Positions 37,776 to 48,265 of a DNA stretch of 64,000 nucleotides are shown piece by piece (the first letter of the stretch is position 1; every line of letters begins with the position of its first letter). The translations under genes and the position numbers were made by a program. Source of the DNA: Nageia nagi (lineage: Eukaryota > Pinophyta); contig JBITNC010000001.1 in the NCBI GenBank assembly GCA_050084985.1, positions 208,072,001-208,136,000 on the forward strand, written 5' to 3'. The notes under the pieces were generated by a model. That model worked only from the letters and a program-made list of their open reading frames with translations, did not search any database and was not told the DNA's origin.

Positions 37776-38762
37776 GAAATGGGAAGATTATCTGAATCAC
37801 CTAGTGTAATTGGACAAATAGTACCTTTAGGAGAAGTACCTAATTAGACAATGTTTATCTATGTAAGAATAGTAGATCCTGTGTCAACAATACCCAATCA
37901 AACATATGAAGGAAATTTTAATAATGATATGAGATATTTATCACCATGTTCAAGAACATTTGTCTTAAACTATTTTAACAAATGTAATTGGCAAGGATGA
38001 GGATTGGGTCGATATGAATAGGGTCCATGAGAAATAATTGAATTACAATACCAAGATCACACTAATAAAAGGGGATTAGGTTATCAAAATGAATATAAAA
38101 ATCTTGCTAAATTAGAAAATTTAGGAAAAGAGAATTTGGATTATAATGAAGAAATTTTAGAGAAAGAATCTATAGTACAAGAAATTATTAGTATAAGAGA
38201 AAAATAATTAAGTGAAATGGATGTCTTAGAAGGGGTCAAAATGCTCTTTATTAATAATATTGAGCCACCCTAGACTCATTCATGCTTACCAAGTGATATA
38301 CAAGAAAAAATAAATAAAAATGTCGAATCATCAATCATTCCATATTCAGGTATACCATCGATAAATATGGTTACAATAAAAGAGAATGATATTGAAGATC
38401 AAAATAATGAACAAATAGATAAAGTTAATGAAAATCAAAATTTAATCAAAATAATAGCCAATACTTCTACAGATGAAGTAATTGCTGATTTCTCTCTTAT
38501 ATCATCTAATCCTTTGGTACATGAATTCAAAAATGTAGATCACATATTTGGTTCCTATGAAAATCAAGTATGCACGAATGAACAAATTCAAGAATACAAT
38601 GAAGAATATAGTGTTAACGATAAAAGTTGGATACCAGTACCAAATCAATTAGAAGAAGGGTCGCATATGCTTACTGAAAAAGTCTTAGAAATAAATATTA
38701 GTAATGATCCTCAAAATCCTAAAATTATTCAATTGGGAGAAAACCTCATGGAAAATGAATAA
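37776..38762 (+). pseudogene. T G-patch domain and linker between protease and RT
   Basis: G-patch domains are short glycine-rich modules that bind RNA or activate DEAH helicases; they also occur after protease in some retroelements. At 37965-38090 the frame reads NYFNKCNWQG.GLGRYE.GP, then NKRGLGYQN, with the conserved aromatic, GLG and final GLG positions in place. The stops are TGA, TAG and TGA. An acidic, Asn-rich linker (38367-38762 open) leads to the RT. Element D has the same domain at the same place. Confidence 0.78.
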
Positions 38763-40238
38763 AAAGAAATTATAACCTTATTAAAAGAATGAGAAAAGGT
38801 ATTTGCATGGTCATATGTAGACATGCTTGGAATAGATCCTAAATTAGTAGTACATAATTTAGCATTAAAGTCTAATGCTAAACTTGTTAAACAAAAATTA
38901 CGTAAAATGCATCCTACTATAGCATTAATGGTAAAAGAAGAACTTCAAAAAATTATTAGAAGCTAAATTTATACAACCTATAGATTATTTAGATTGGATA
39001 TCTAATATGGTACCTATGAAAAAACCAAGTAGAAAATAAGAATATGCATAGATTTTTATGATCTTAACAAAGCTTGTCCTAAGGATGATTTCCCTCTACC
39101 TAGCATTGATAGTTTGGTAGATTCGATAGCAAGACATGATATTTTGTCATTAATGGATGAATTTTTTGGTTATAATCAAATAAAAATAGCCACTAAAGAT
39201 CAACATAAAATGGCTTTTATAACTCCTTGGGGTACCTTTTATTATAAAGTTATGCCTTTTGGATTAAAAAATGCCGGGACAACTTATCAAAGGGCTATGA
39301 CTTACATATTCTATGATTATATGCATGACATAGTAGAAGATTATGTCAATGATTTGTTGGTTAGATCTAAATATCAAGTAGATCATGGAAAAGACCTAAT
39401 TAAAGTCTTAGATAGATTATTAGAACATAAAGTAAGATTAAATCCAAAAAAATGTGTTTTTGGTGTAACTTCACAAAAATTATTAGGATTTATTGTGTCC
39501 TGATGAGGAATTGAAATAGATCCTAGTAAAGTGAAGGTAGTAGTAGACATGCCACCTCCTGCAAATCTAACATAATTACAAAGTTTACAGGGTAAGTTAC
39601 AAGCCATTAGAAGGTTTATAGCTTAACTTTCTGATAAATGTAAACCATTTACAAAATTATTAAAAAAGGGGATAGAATATCATTTGGGCAAAGAGCAATA
39701 AGATGCATTCGATGAAATTAAAAGATATTTATTATCTCCTCCTATCTTAAGTCCACCAAGAAAAGATGTACCCTTTTTGTTATATATTTCTACTACTGAA
39801 AATACTTTAGGAACAATGCTTGCTCAAAAGAATGAACACAATAAAGAACAAGCTATATATTATCTGAGTAGAACACTTGTGAGCTATGAGATTAAGTATA
39901 TATATTTGGAAAAATTATGTCTTGCTGTCATTTTTGCTACTAAAAAACTTTGACATTATATGCTTAATCATACAACATATGTCATCTCTAAAGTGGATCT
40001 GTTGAAATATATGATGAATAAAACCTATCAAAATTCAAGAACTGCAAAGTGGATAATGCACTTAACTGAATTTGATTTATATTTTATTGGACAAAAGTTA
40101 ATAAAAGGACAAGTAATTGCTGATTATCTCATTGATGCTCCATTGCAAGATAATAAACCACTTTTCATTGAATTACCTGATGATGGGGTGTTTCAATTAG
40201 ATGAAATTGAAATACTTGTAGAACCTGAAGATAATTAG
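38763..40238 (+). pseudogene. T reverse transcriptase and first RNase H
   Basis: The entry VFAWSYVDMLGIDP (38795-38840) is the usual N-terminus of Tat RT. Then come DFYDLNKACPKDDFPLPSID, LMDEFFGYNQIKIA, FITPWGTFYYKVMPFGLKNA and TTYQRAM. The active site is EDYVNDLLVRSK: the Asp at 39348-39350 of the usual YVDD is Asn (GAT to AAT), which should abolish polymerisation. A TGA stop follows GFIVS at 39503. RNase H I is at about 39690-40160 (YLSRTLVSYEIKY, WIMHLTEFDLYFIGQKLIKG, VIADYLID). A few TAA and TGA stops and one shift near 38950 occur. Confidence 0.9.
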
Positions 40239-40241
40239 GAT

Positions 40242-40700
40242 ATGACAATACACTTTGATGGTTCTCGATGTGAACAAGGTGGTGGAGCAGGTGTTGTATT
40301 TATAACACCACAAGGGATCCCTATACCATATTCAATTAAACTAAAATTTCCTTATACTAATAATAATGTGAAATATGAAGCTTTGATATTAGCATTAAAA
40401 GCTACTGTTAAATTAAAACTTAAAAGAATTAAGATTATTGGAGATTCTTTACTCATTGTAAATCAAGTGAAAGGAATCTATCAATGTAAACAACCTTTAC
40501 TTCAAAAGTATAAAGCGTTGGTTGAGGAATTATTAAAATTTTTTGACCAATTTAGTATAGAAGCACCACCAAGATCATCTAATAGATTTGTAGATGCTAT
40601 GGATTCAATTGGATCTCTTATCCCAGAAGATCCTAAAAAATCTTCAATTCAAGTTGAAATAATTCAATTGTCTCAATCATCATTACAATAGGAAGATGAA
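40242..40700 (+). CDS. T second, archaeal-type RNase H
   Basis: This extra RNase H after the normal one is the mark of the Tat lineage. Catalytic acids are visible: Asp in TIHFDGSRCEQGGGAGVV, Glu in VKYEALILALKA, Asp in KIIGDSLLIVNQVKG, and Asp in NRFVDAMDSIGSL. The domain is open from 40242 to 40691 and in the same frame as RT upstream and integrase downstream, so it is a domain of the polyprotein and not a separate gene. The stop before it (TAG at 40236-40238) and after it (TAG 40689-40691) are probably point losses of Gln or Glu codons. Confidence 0.88.
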
Positions 40701-40859
40701 GAAAAAAGTGTATTAAGTATTGACATAACTGATAAATATAATTGGTACAAAGAATTGATAGATTTTTTAAAATTTGGAACTCTTCCTACAAACCTTAATA
40801 AATCATCACGATGAGCTTTTAAAATTAAAGCAACTAAATATTTTTTGATAGGGGATATC

Positions 40860-42002
40860 TTGCATCGATGAAATTTCAATGGTATTTTACTCAGATGTCT
40901 TGAATGAAATGATATTAAAAAAGCTATATCCTCTGCCCATGATGGAACATGTGAAGGACATTTTAATGGTGTTGCAATTGTAAAACAATTAATACGAATG
41001 GGGTATTATTGGCTAATTATGGAAAAATATTGTTGTAAATATGTTAAAAAATGTTTTAAATGTCAACAATATGCTCATTTATTTTCACAACCATCTCAAG
41101 AACTACATCCTATACAATCACTTTGGCCATTCTCTAAATGGGCATTAGATTTAATAGGACAAATTACACCTACATCTTTTGGTGGACACAAGTTCATCAT
41201 TACAGCAACTGAATATTTTACCAAATGGGTAGAAGCTATTCCCATGACTTCCACCACTAGTTCACGAATTGCTAAATTTATAGAAAATTATATTATATGT
41301 AGATTCGGCATACCGAACCAATTAACTATGAATAATGGAAAAAAAATTTAAAATAAGGATGTAAAACAAATATGTGACAAGTATAAAATTAAACAAAGTT
41401 TTTCCACTCCATATTATCCACAAGGCAATGGATAGGCAGAGGCTACTAATAAAACTATTCGGAACATCTTAGCAAAAATAGTAAATGATTCTCATAGAGA
41501 TTGGCATATGCAAATACCAAAAGCCTTATGGGATTATCATACCAGTGTATGCACTCCTATTGGGGCAACACCATTATCTTTAGTATATGGAATAGAAGCC
41601 ATCCTACCCATAGAACTTGAGATACCATCCCTTAGAGTAAATCTAAGTGAGAAAAATTCCGATGAGGGAGCAAGATAGACTCACTTAGATCAGTTATTAC
41701 TTTTAGATGAAAAATGTATTAATGCTTTAGAGCATATGCATGTTTATCAGAAGAGGATAAAATGAGCTTTTGATAAAAGGGCTCTAATTCATGAGTTCAA
41801 AATAGGTGATTTGGTTTTAAAAGAAAATCAACAAACTTCACGAATAGAATGACAGCTTAGAGATAAGTTTGCTCCAAATTGGTTAGGACCATATATCATT
41901 AAGAAAAAATTCGGTAAAGGAACTTATCATTTATTAGATTTAGAAGGAAATGAAGAGCATGAACCTATAAATATCATGCATCTTTGACCCTTCTATACAT
42001 AA
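40860..42002 (+). pseudogene. T integrase
   Basis: The HHCC zinc finger is at about 40940-41080 (H in SAHDGTCEGHF, CFKCQQYA). The core has Asp in KWALDLIGQI and Glu in GNG.AEATNKTI, but the middle Asp, expected in a TDNG motif, reads as Asn (QLTMNNGKKI, about 41325-41345). So one of the three catalytic acids is lost. The C-terminal part reads WDYHTSVCTPIGATPLSLVY, GDLVLKENQ, FAPNWLGPYI and FGKGTYHLLDLEGNEEHEP, ending NIMHL.PFYT at TAA 42000-42002. About seven in-frame stops are present. Confidence 0.9.
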
Positions 42003-42089
42003 AAAAAAAAGTGTACATTAGTTTTCTATTATTTTATTTTATTGTTAAAATAATAAATAAATAAAAGTATTAATATTTGTCAAGTGTTA

Positions 42090-43313
42090 ATGATTAAAAT
42101 AGAAAAGATGAATCTAGCAAAGGAATCTGCTGAAGGTAGCATAGTGCAACCACAAGTATGATTTCCATCGCCAAGATATCCAGGTGATTTAGCATTAACA
42201 TATTTAAAACATAGATTTGATTTTAATCTCTTAAATTATTTATGATTGACTATTGATGAACAATTTGAAAGAACACACCATATGTTTTGTGGTATAAATA
42301 ATGGTTGGGAAGTCACTTTTTATGGATATGAAGCTGGCATTATTTTAGGTCCACAAATCTATTTCACCCATATGGAAAGAATATCACAAGAAATAATAGC
42401 TTTCTACCTATAATGGCCTTATGGACTACCAAGAATCTTCATAAATTGTCAATTAACTGAGTATTATTCACTCCTTTTAGCTAGGTTGAAATACGTTAAA
42501 TAATTAACCAAAAGCCTAGAATGGATAGATGAAATTTTACATTATTTACCTCATAAAAGGGTAATTTATGATTTTTCAAATACTTTTGTGGCTTTTCCTC
42601 CTAGAACATTACAACAACAATATAGGCAAACTCACAGATTTCTTTGCATGCAAATGCAACATACAATTTGGAAATGAAGATTAGAGAAAAGGCAAGCTTA
42701 TCGTATTACTGAGCTTACAACGATAAATCAAATAAGGGTTAGAAATGAGATTATCAAAAAACTATCAAAAGGATATAGAGTACGGAATAATGGAAGTTAT
42801 CTTTCAGGGTTCAAAAGTAGGTATGACAAAGATATCTTTATGAAAGTTATTCGTAACATTCCTACTCCTTTGTATTCAAATATATTTTCCATGCCTATTG
42901 AAATACAACAAAAAATGGCCTTGACGTTCTATGATACATGTGAATCTTACGGTTGGGATGTCAAAATAAATGGATATCAAGTCATTGTTTGTATCAATGC
43001 ATTTGAGTTATGGTGTTCTCCTGACTCAGAATATGATTTAATGATATATTTTTATCTTCTATGGCCTATAGAAAAGCCCAAAATAATAGTTGATTGTACT
43101 CACAACCTAACTTTAAAACATCGAGAACAAATCATCTCAATCACACAAATCGTAACATTCGAACACTTAGATTATTGTGTTCCAAAAATCTATCATAATC
43201 AAGTGGTATTAGATTTTAGTTTTTTATTTAGTTCAACACATTGTTCATTTAATCCTGATGCAGTTCAAACTCGATTTGAACACGTCATGAATAGATTCCC
43301 TAGAACAATATAA
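42090..43313 (+). pseudogene. T extra sense ORF after integrase, internally duplicated, unknown function
   Basis: One frame of about 407 codons starts at ATG 42090, 88 bp after pol, and ends at TAA 43311-43313; it is fully open from 42840. Five or six internal stops (three TGA where Arg would fit) break the first half. I recognise no known domain. The two halves resemble each other: NNGWEVTFYGYEAGIIL against SYGWDVKINGYQVIVCI, FYL.WPYGLPRIFINC against FYLLWPIEKPKIIVDC, and VIYDFSNTFVAFP against VVLDFSFLFSSTH, 216 codons apart. So the protein probably has two copies of one domain. No signal peptide or membrane segment stands out, which argues against an envelope-like role. Confidence 0.72.
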
Positions 43314-44228
43314 AAAAAAAATTAAAAATTATAAAATTCTAAAAAATTAAAAAATTATAAAATCCTAAAAAATTGAAAATTATAAAACACATAAAAATTA
43401 TAAAATTATAAAATCTACCTAGATGGAAACATCTAGAGGTTACTTGGCAATGGGGTGCCCTGCCCTTGTATGATGTAAATATATGTTGCATGTCATTGTA
43501 AAAGTGATTATCCAGTAAATGTGTAATGTGTGAAAAGGTCATCTTAGGATAATCTCCTTGTTATCACTACATTCACTTTGTCTTCTCTTTCATAAATAAA
43601 TGATATACCATAGATGATAGAAAAACATAAAGTTTGTGTTTGAAGGAAAATCCAAAAACTCCAAACACTTAATACATTAAAGAATTCTAAGAGAATTTGA
43701 ATGAAATCATTCTAAGGGATATTAAGAGTGAAAGTTATGTGTCTATCCTATTATTCGCTTCATCTCATACCCAAGAATAAAAAATTAAAAAAAAAAAGAG
43801 AAAAAAAAAATTACTACATTACATCAATGATTCTTGGGTGATTACAATATCCTCTACCGGGGCTATGGATGCCTGACTGGCAGTAGAGCAAGGTTGTAGC
43901 AAGATAGAGGGGTTAATCCTCATCAAGGCTATGGATGTCTATCTAGCAATGGGGCATAACTTACGAGTGGTGATATGTCCATTCTGGTTAGCAACCTTCT
44001 TTCCTATGGACCTCTATGCATTTCATACAGATAGACTAGCTTATTAATGTCTCTAAGATATTTCATCTCAAATGATCTAAGAAGGGAAATGAATCTCACT
44101 ACACACACTGGAGTTTATAGATTTTTTATCAACATATAACAATATTGTTTGATATCATCTTAGGTTGGTAAATCTTGAAATAAAGAAAGATAAGGTAGAT
44201 GTTATAATAACTTGGTCATTAATCTGAA
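43314..44228 (+). other. Non-coding spacer of T
   Basis: AT-rich with A-tracts at 43310-43320 and 43780-43810. A short word pair (GGGGCTATGGATGCCTGACT at 43859 and a like word at 43926) repeats about 67 bp apart. No gene seen. Confidence 0.6.
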
Positions 44229-44650
44229 GTCACCTAATCTTTTGTCATAGTGAGTATCTTTTATATTATAAAATTTGTTTGTGTTTAAAATCATTTGTCT
44301 CATTTTGTTAAACCCATTCCTTTTGAGAATATCATTACCATTGAACATTATTAAAATTGCTTTTCTTTAGAAAGGATAAGAATGATTATTTATTGTTCCC
44401 CTGACCAAGATAAAGTTAATGTTCATAAACCTCCAAAATCACTTAATCTTTTGTCATAATTTGTATTTTGTTTGTGTTTAGAATCATTTGTATCATTTTG
44501 TTAAACCCATTGTTACTATTATCTATTACCTTTGTACATTATTTAAATTTGCTTTTCTTTGGAAAGGATAAGAATGATTATTTATTATTCCCCTAACCAA
44601 GATAAAGTTAATGTTCATATGCATCCATAAGTCACTAGTTTGTCATGTCA
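44229..44650 (+). repeat. Two-copy tandem duplication in the T spacer (about 209 and 193 bp)
   Basis: Two units start at TCACCTAATCTTTTGTCATA (44230) and TCACTTAATCTTTTGTCATA (44439), and a third begins at 44632 (TCACTAGTTTGTCAT). Each ends with AAGGATAAGAATGATTATTT, then CCAAGATAAAGTTAATGTTC. Confidence 0.92.
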
Positions 44651-45257
44651 AGAGGTTTATTGTGAAATTGCCAAATATGAAAGATGATGCATCTGATTCC
44701 ACAAAAATATAATAAAAATATGTCCTTAAATAACTTAACTTATGTAAACAACTATGTTATTCCACATTATCAATAACTTAAATTAACTTAACTTATTAAA
44801 ATTATAAATTAGATCTATTATTTATAGCAACTATAATCGTACTTATTACTAAAATAATTTTGAGATTAGTAACATCATCAAACTAATTTGTTGATATATG
44901 TTATATATTTTATCATTATACATCATATATTCCACAATTATATCTATGCATCATACATTTTGAAAATTACATCTATCATTAACATCTATTCATCATCAAG
45001 TAATTAAAAGAAAATTATGTTTATTATTTACATAGCATCACATTATACCTATTTTATCATAAATTTATATATAGAATGAAAACTCATGCATCAAAAATCA
45101 TACAAGTACCATAAATATCAAAGATCTATCTATCTATATATACATCATAATAGTCCATCAAAAGTTCATCATAATATCATGAATCATAAAATAAAACTAC
45201 AAGGGTCCAATAACCTCATAAGCACATAGAAAAGTAACATCATGAAAAAGGGTATCC

Positions 45258-47564
45258 TCAAAGACTACCCCAACCACTACCTTGTCTGCTAGGACTACTC
45301 GATCACCTCCACCATCTACTAGTCTCTCTGGTACCTTGACCTAGAGGAGTAGTGCCTATAGATCCTATAGGACTACCCAGATGTTGAGCTCTCTGTAACT
45401 TGGATGAACCAATAGCACCTAAGGGAGATGCCTAGGGTGTACCACTCCTACTAGGAAAACCTCATGACCTTTAAGTCCTACCTGGAGATCCAACTGTGCC
45501 TTGTGCACTACTACCTATCTGATATGCTGAGATATCTATAGGCATATAACTAGCTAGAGGTATAGGATAGTGAGCCCCAAGAGTAAAAGTTGGAACACCT
45601 ATCAGCCACATCTATACCAAACCACTATAAAAATATCATTGTTGATAAAGGCCATGAATGAAAATTGAAGAACCACCTCTGGAAGTAGATGCTACTCCTA
45701 ACTGATGAGCTTGAGCTCCCTATAAAGAGGAATGAGCCCTATACCTATACATGCATGAGTTGGCCTATGCCAACTAGTATCTCAGCTCATAAATATCTCC
45801 TAGCAAAGTATCAATGCTAGGAACCTATGTAGTAGGAGCCTCCTTGACTCTGTGTGCAACCTTTGGGGTAGCTCCCTCCTCACCTACACCCATAGCCTCC
45901 TCCTTAAGAGCTAACTCCTTAGGAGCATCTACCATGACCTCCTCATCGATAGCCTCATCTCCTATAGCCTCCACTTTTGTAGGCTCCTCGCCTACCTCTC
46001 CCTCTCCTGCTACCGCACCCAACTCCTCAACAACATCAACATGTCGATGAATGCATTGACCCTCCAATCTACCCTCTAGGCCATCATCTCCCTCCTCCTA
46101 ATAGGCCCTAAATGCCTCAGACACCCTAACATCATCCTCCTTGATATCACCCTCTAATGATCCCTCCTCCTAAGTAGGATCAGGCTTTGCATAAACCAAT
46201 AGTTGTATACCATCTACTGAGATAGTGCCCTCATGCTGATATGGCACTGATGGTGTAGGCACATCCTAACCTAAGCCAAACTAATGGTGCACTCTCTCAA
46301 AATGAAAATACTCTAAAAAATTTGCTTAATGACCACTCAAAACATGTGGTTGTCAAATACCAGTAAGCTTAGCTGCAAGCTCTCCCCAGATGGGATACAA
46401 ATGGTAAGGTCTAAATCTCACTTGATCTGGAATCAAGTGACTAATCAGGTGGTGATAATAACTCACATCTCAATGAACTCCATCTGATGGGTGAATATAA
46501 AAATCATCATGCCATCTAACTATGCTAGCCTCGTAATCAAAGTGGTTACCAAACCCAGGCATCAGCAATCCTGGAGGGTGAGCCACAGCTATATGCTCAT
46601 AAGCCCATGCCTACAAGGTGATTTTGTAAATCTAAGCTAATAGTGTAGGTGCCCAAGCATACACTGTACCATGCTATATCATATCTGCAATAATGACCAT
46701 GGAAACCTCCCACTTCCAGTATCAGGGAGAGCATAACACTGTACTAAACCCATCAAGTATGAAAAATGAATCACCCCCTACTGATCTTCCATCCAATACT
46801 GGTAGTATCGGATGCCACCTAAGATAATCTTAGAAATAATAGTATCAACCCAAGCGGCCCCATATAAATAACAAATAGTGAGTAAAGCTCCTGTTCTATC
46901 CACCACAAGCAAAATCCTCTGTCCATGAATGGGGAGTCTATACAATCTATGTATATCCTCCACTATGACAGTCATCTCCCCTATCAGAAGATGAAAAGTA
47001 CATGTCATTGTGTCCCATCTATCTAACAATGCAACCAATAAAGGATACTCCAAATGAATGCAACCCATGTATGGTTCCACTCCAAAACCAATTGACTTGA
47101 AAAAAGTGTGATCAGTTGGACCTAGAAAATCTCTACCCTCCTGTAGAATCGAGGGATATCTACCTTGAGGCTCAAAGACATCTCAAACCTGTGTAATATT
47201 AAAAAGTTTAGCTAAAAAAAAATGGTGTTTCATACTAAAATGCCAGTGTTTCTAATTTGTAACACTCAGTCACCAGTGTTCACATTTCAAACATCGATGA
47301 TTCTATCATCCATTCGGCCTAGGTCAGTGATTACGGCTGAATTATAAAAAATTTTACAAAAAATAGAAATAAAAGCTTAATCTACAAATTTTATTTGATA
47401 GAAATAATCACAATAACTTCTAAACATCATTCGTGGTTTCAATTTTGAAATTAAATGGTTAAATTACAAATTATAAATAAAAAATAAAAAATAAAATTAT
47501 TTCAAAACCCTACCTCTTCCTGGATAGGTCAAGAACATCCAGTGGAGCATCTACATGGAGGCAT
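45258..47564 (-). pseudogene. T antisense plant mobile domain (PMD) gene, two exons
   Basis: Minus strand, between the sense ORF and the 3' LTR. Exon 1 (47564-47514, 17 codons) starts MPPCRCSTGCS, an Arg/Cys-rich start whose Cys and stop codons look like changed Arg codons. A 325-nt GT-AG intron (47513-47189) joins in phase 0 to exon 2, DVFEPQGRYPSILQEGRDFL. The PMD core is LLVALLDRWDTMTCTFHLLI, GEMTVIVEDIHRLYRLPIHG (46900-47040). Further on are YAWAPTLLA.IYKITL, HIAVAHPPGLLMPGF, RWHDDFYIHPSDGVH and DQVRFRPYHLYPIWGELAAK. The C-terminus is acidic, then Ser/Gly-rich (GSPGRT, GSPIGSIGTTPLGQ), ending at TGA 45260-45258. Stops are mainly TAG and TGA, and there is a frame change near 46070-46200. 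Known PMD proteins act in the nucleus in gene and transposon silencing; the role of this copy is unknown. Confidence 0.85.
47189..47513 (-). other. Predicted intron of the T antisense PMD gene
   Basis: Donor GAAGAG|GTAGGG and acceptor ATTACACAG|GTTTGAG. It is AT-rich compared with its exons and rich in T before the acceptor. Splicing joins two coding blocks in the same phase. It contains some of the 20-bp CACCAGTG-type repeats. Confidence 0.7.
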
Positions 47565-47775
47565 GGTGATTGTAACAAATATCAACGACTAGAAATCAAT
47601 GAAATTGCAATGGAAACTAGTTCTGGCTGACAATGAGAGTGATAGATGGAAAAGAAATGAATAAGAAAAAGTTAAAACTTTTTCTTTTTTATCCAATGGA
47701 GAAATGCTAGTGACTGGAGGACGAACATCGACGACTGCCACTAAACGTCGGTGATTGGAAGTGAAATGCCATGTT
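47225..47775 (+). repeat. CACCAGTG-type degenerate repeats around the antisense gene start
   Basis: Motifs of the leader repeat recur at 47230-47335 (AATGCCAGTGTTTC, GTCACCAGTGTTCAC, AAACATCGATGATTC) and at 47700-47775 (AATGCTAGTGACTGG, GAACATCGACGACTGCC, AAACGTCGGTGATTGG, GAAATGCCATG). They are in the same orientation as in the leader and lie in the intron and upstream of the antisense start codon. Confidence 0.75.
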
Positions 47776-48251
47776 TGTGAATAGTCATGAGAATATTAAA
47801 AATTTCTCAAAAATAACCTTAAATTGGTCAAAAAAATTAAAAAATGATAAAATGTGATGCATCATTGTTACAGGAGATCATCTTGAAACCCCGTTGTCGG
47901 GACAAAGGACAACACCATCAAACTCATATACTAAAGAAAACTTATATGGTACATGTGTGCTTAGACATGCAAAATGACATAATAGAAATGTCATGCAACT
48001 GTCACACAAGCTCAACACATTGTCATACCAAAAATAGTCACTTCTGAAGTATATTCAAATTTGTTTTCAAAACTACATCAAATGTTAAAAAGAAAACACA
48101 TTTTATCATAATTTGATAAATCAAAATTTTGATTCATCTAAGAAATTGAGTCAAAACTTATATCATAAAAAAGTAACAACAAATAATCAAGCGACAAAGC
48201 TTCTCATTCTATATTTTTGAAATCATCAACCACATTTTTGATTGATAATTC

Positions 48252-48265
48252 AAAAAGGGGCAAAA
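48252..48265 (+). other. Polypurine tract of T
   Basis: AAAAAGGGGCAAAA directly before the 3' LTR, the primer for plus-strand DNA synthesis. The stretch 47820-48251 has no gene on the plus strand and should hold the promoter of the antisense gene, but no convincing TATA box was found. Confidence 0.88.

Noticed and set aside
42090-43313. Envelope-like protein
   Set aside because: No signal peptide, membrane span or coiled coil was seen. The internal duplication and lack of hydrophobic segments point elsewhere.
45814-46067. Open frames on both strands, Ser/Thr/Ala-rich on plus
   Set aside because: The plus frame is the complement of the acidic part of the antisense PMD gene; the minus frame is part of that gene and not a separate one.
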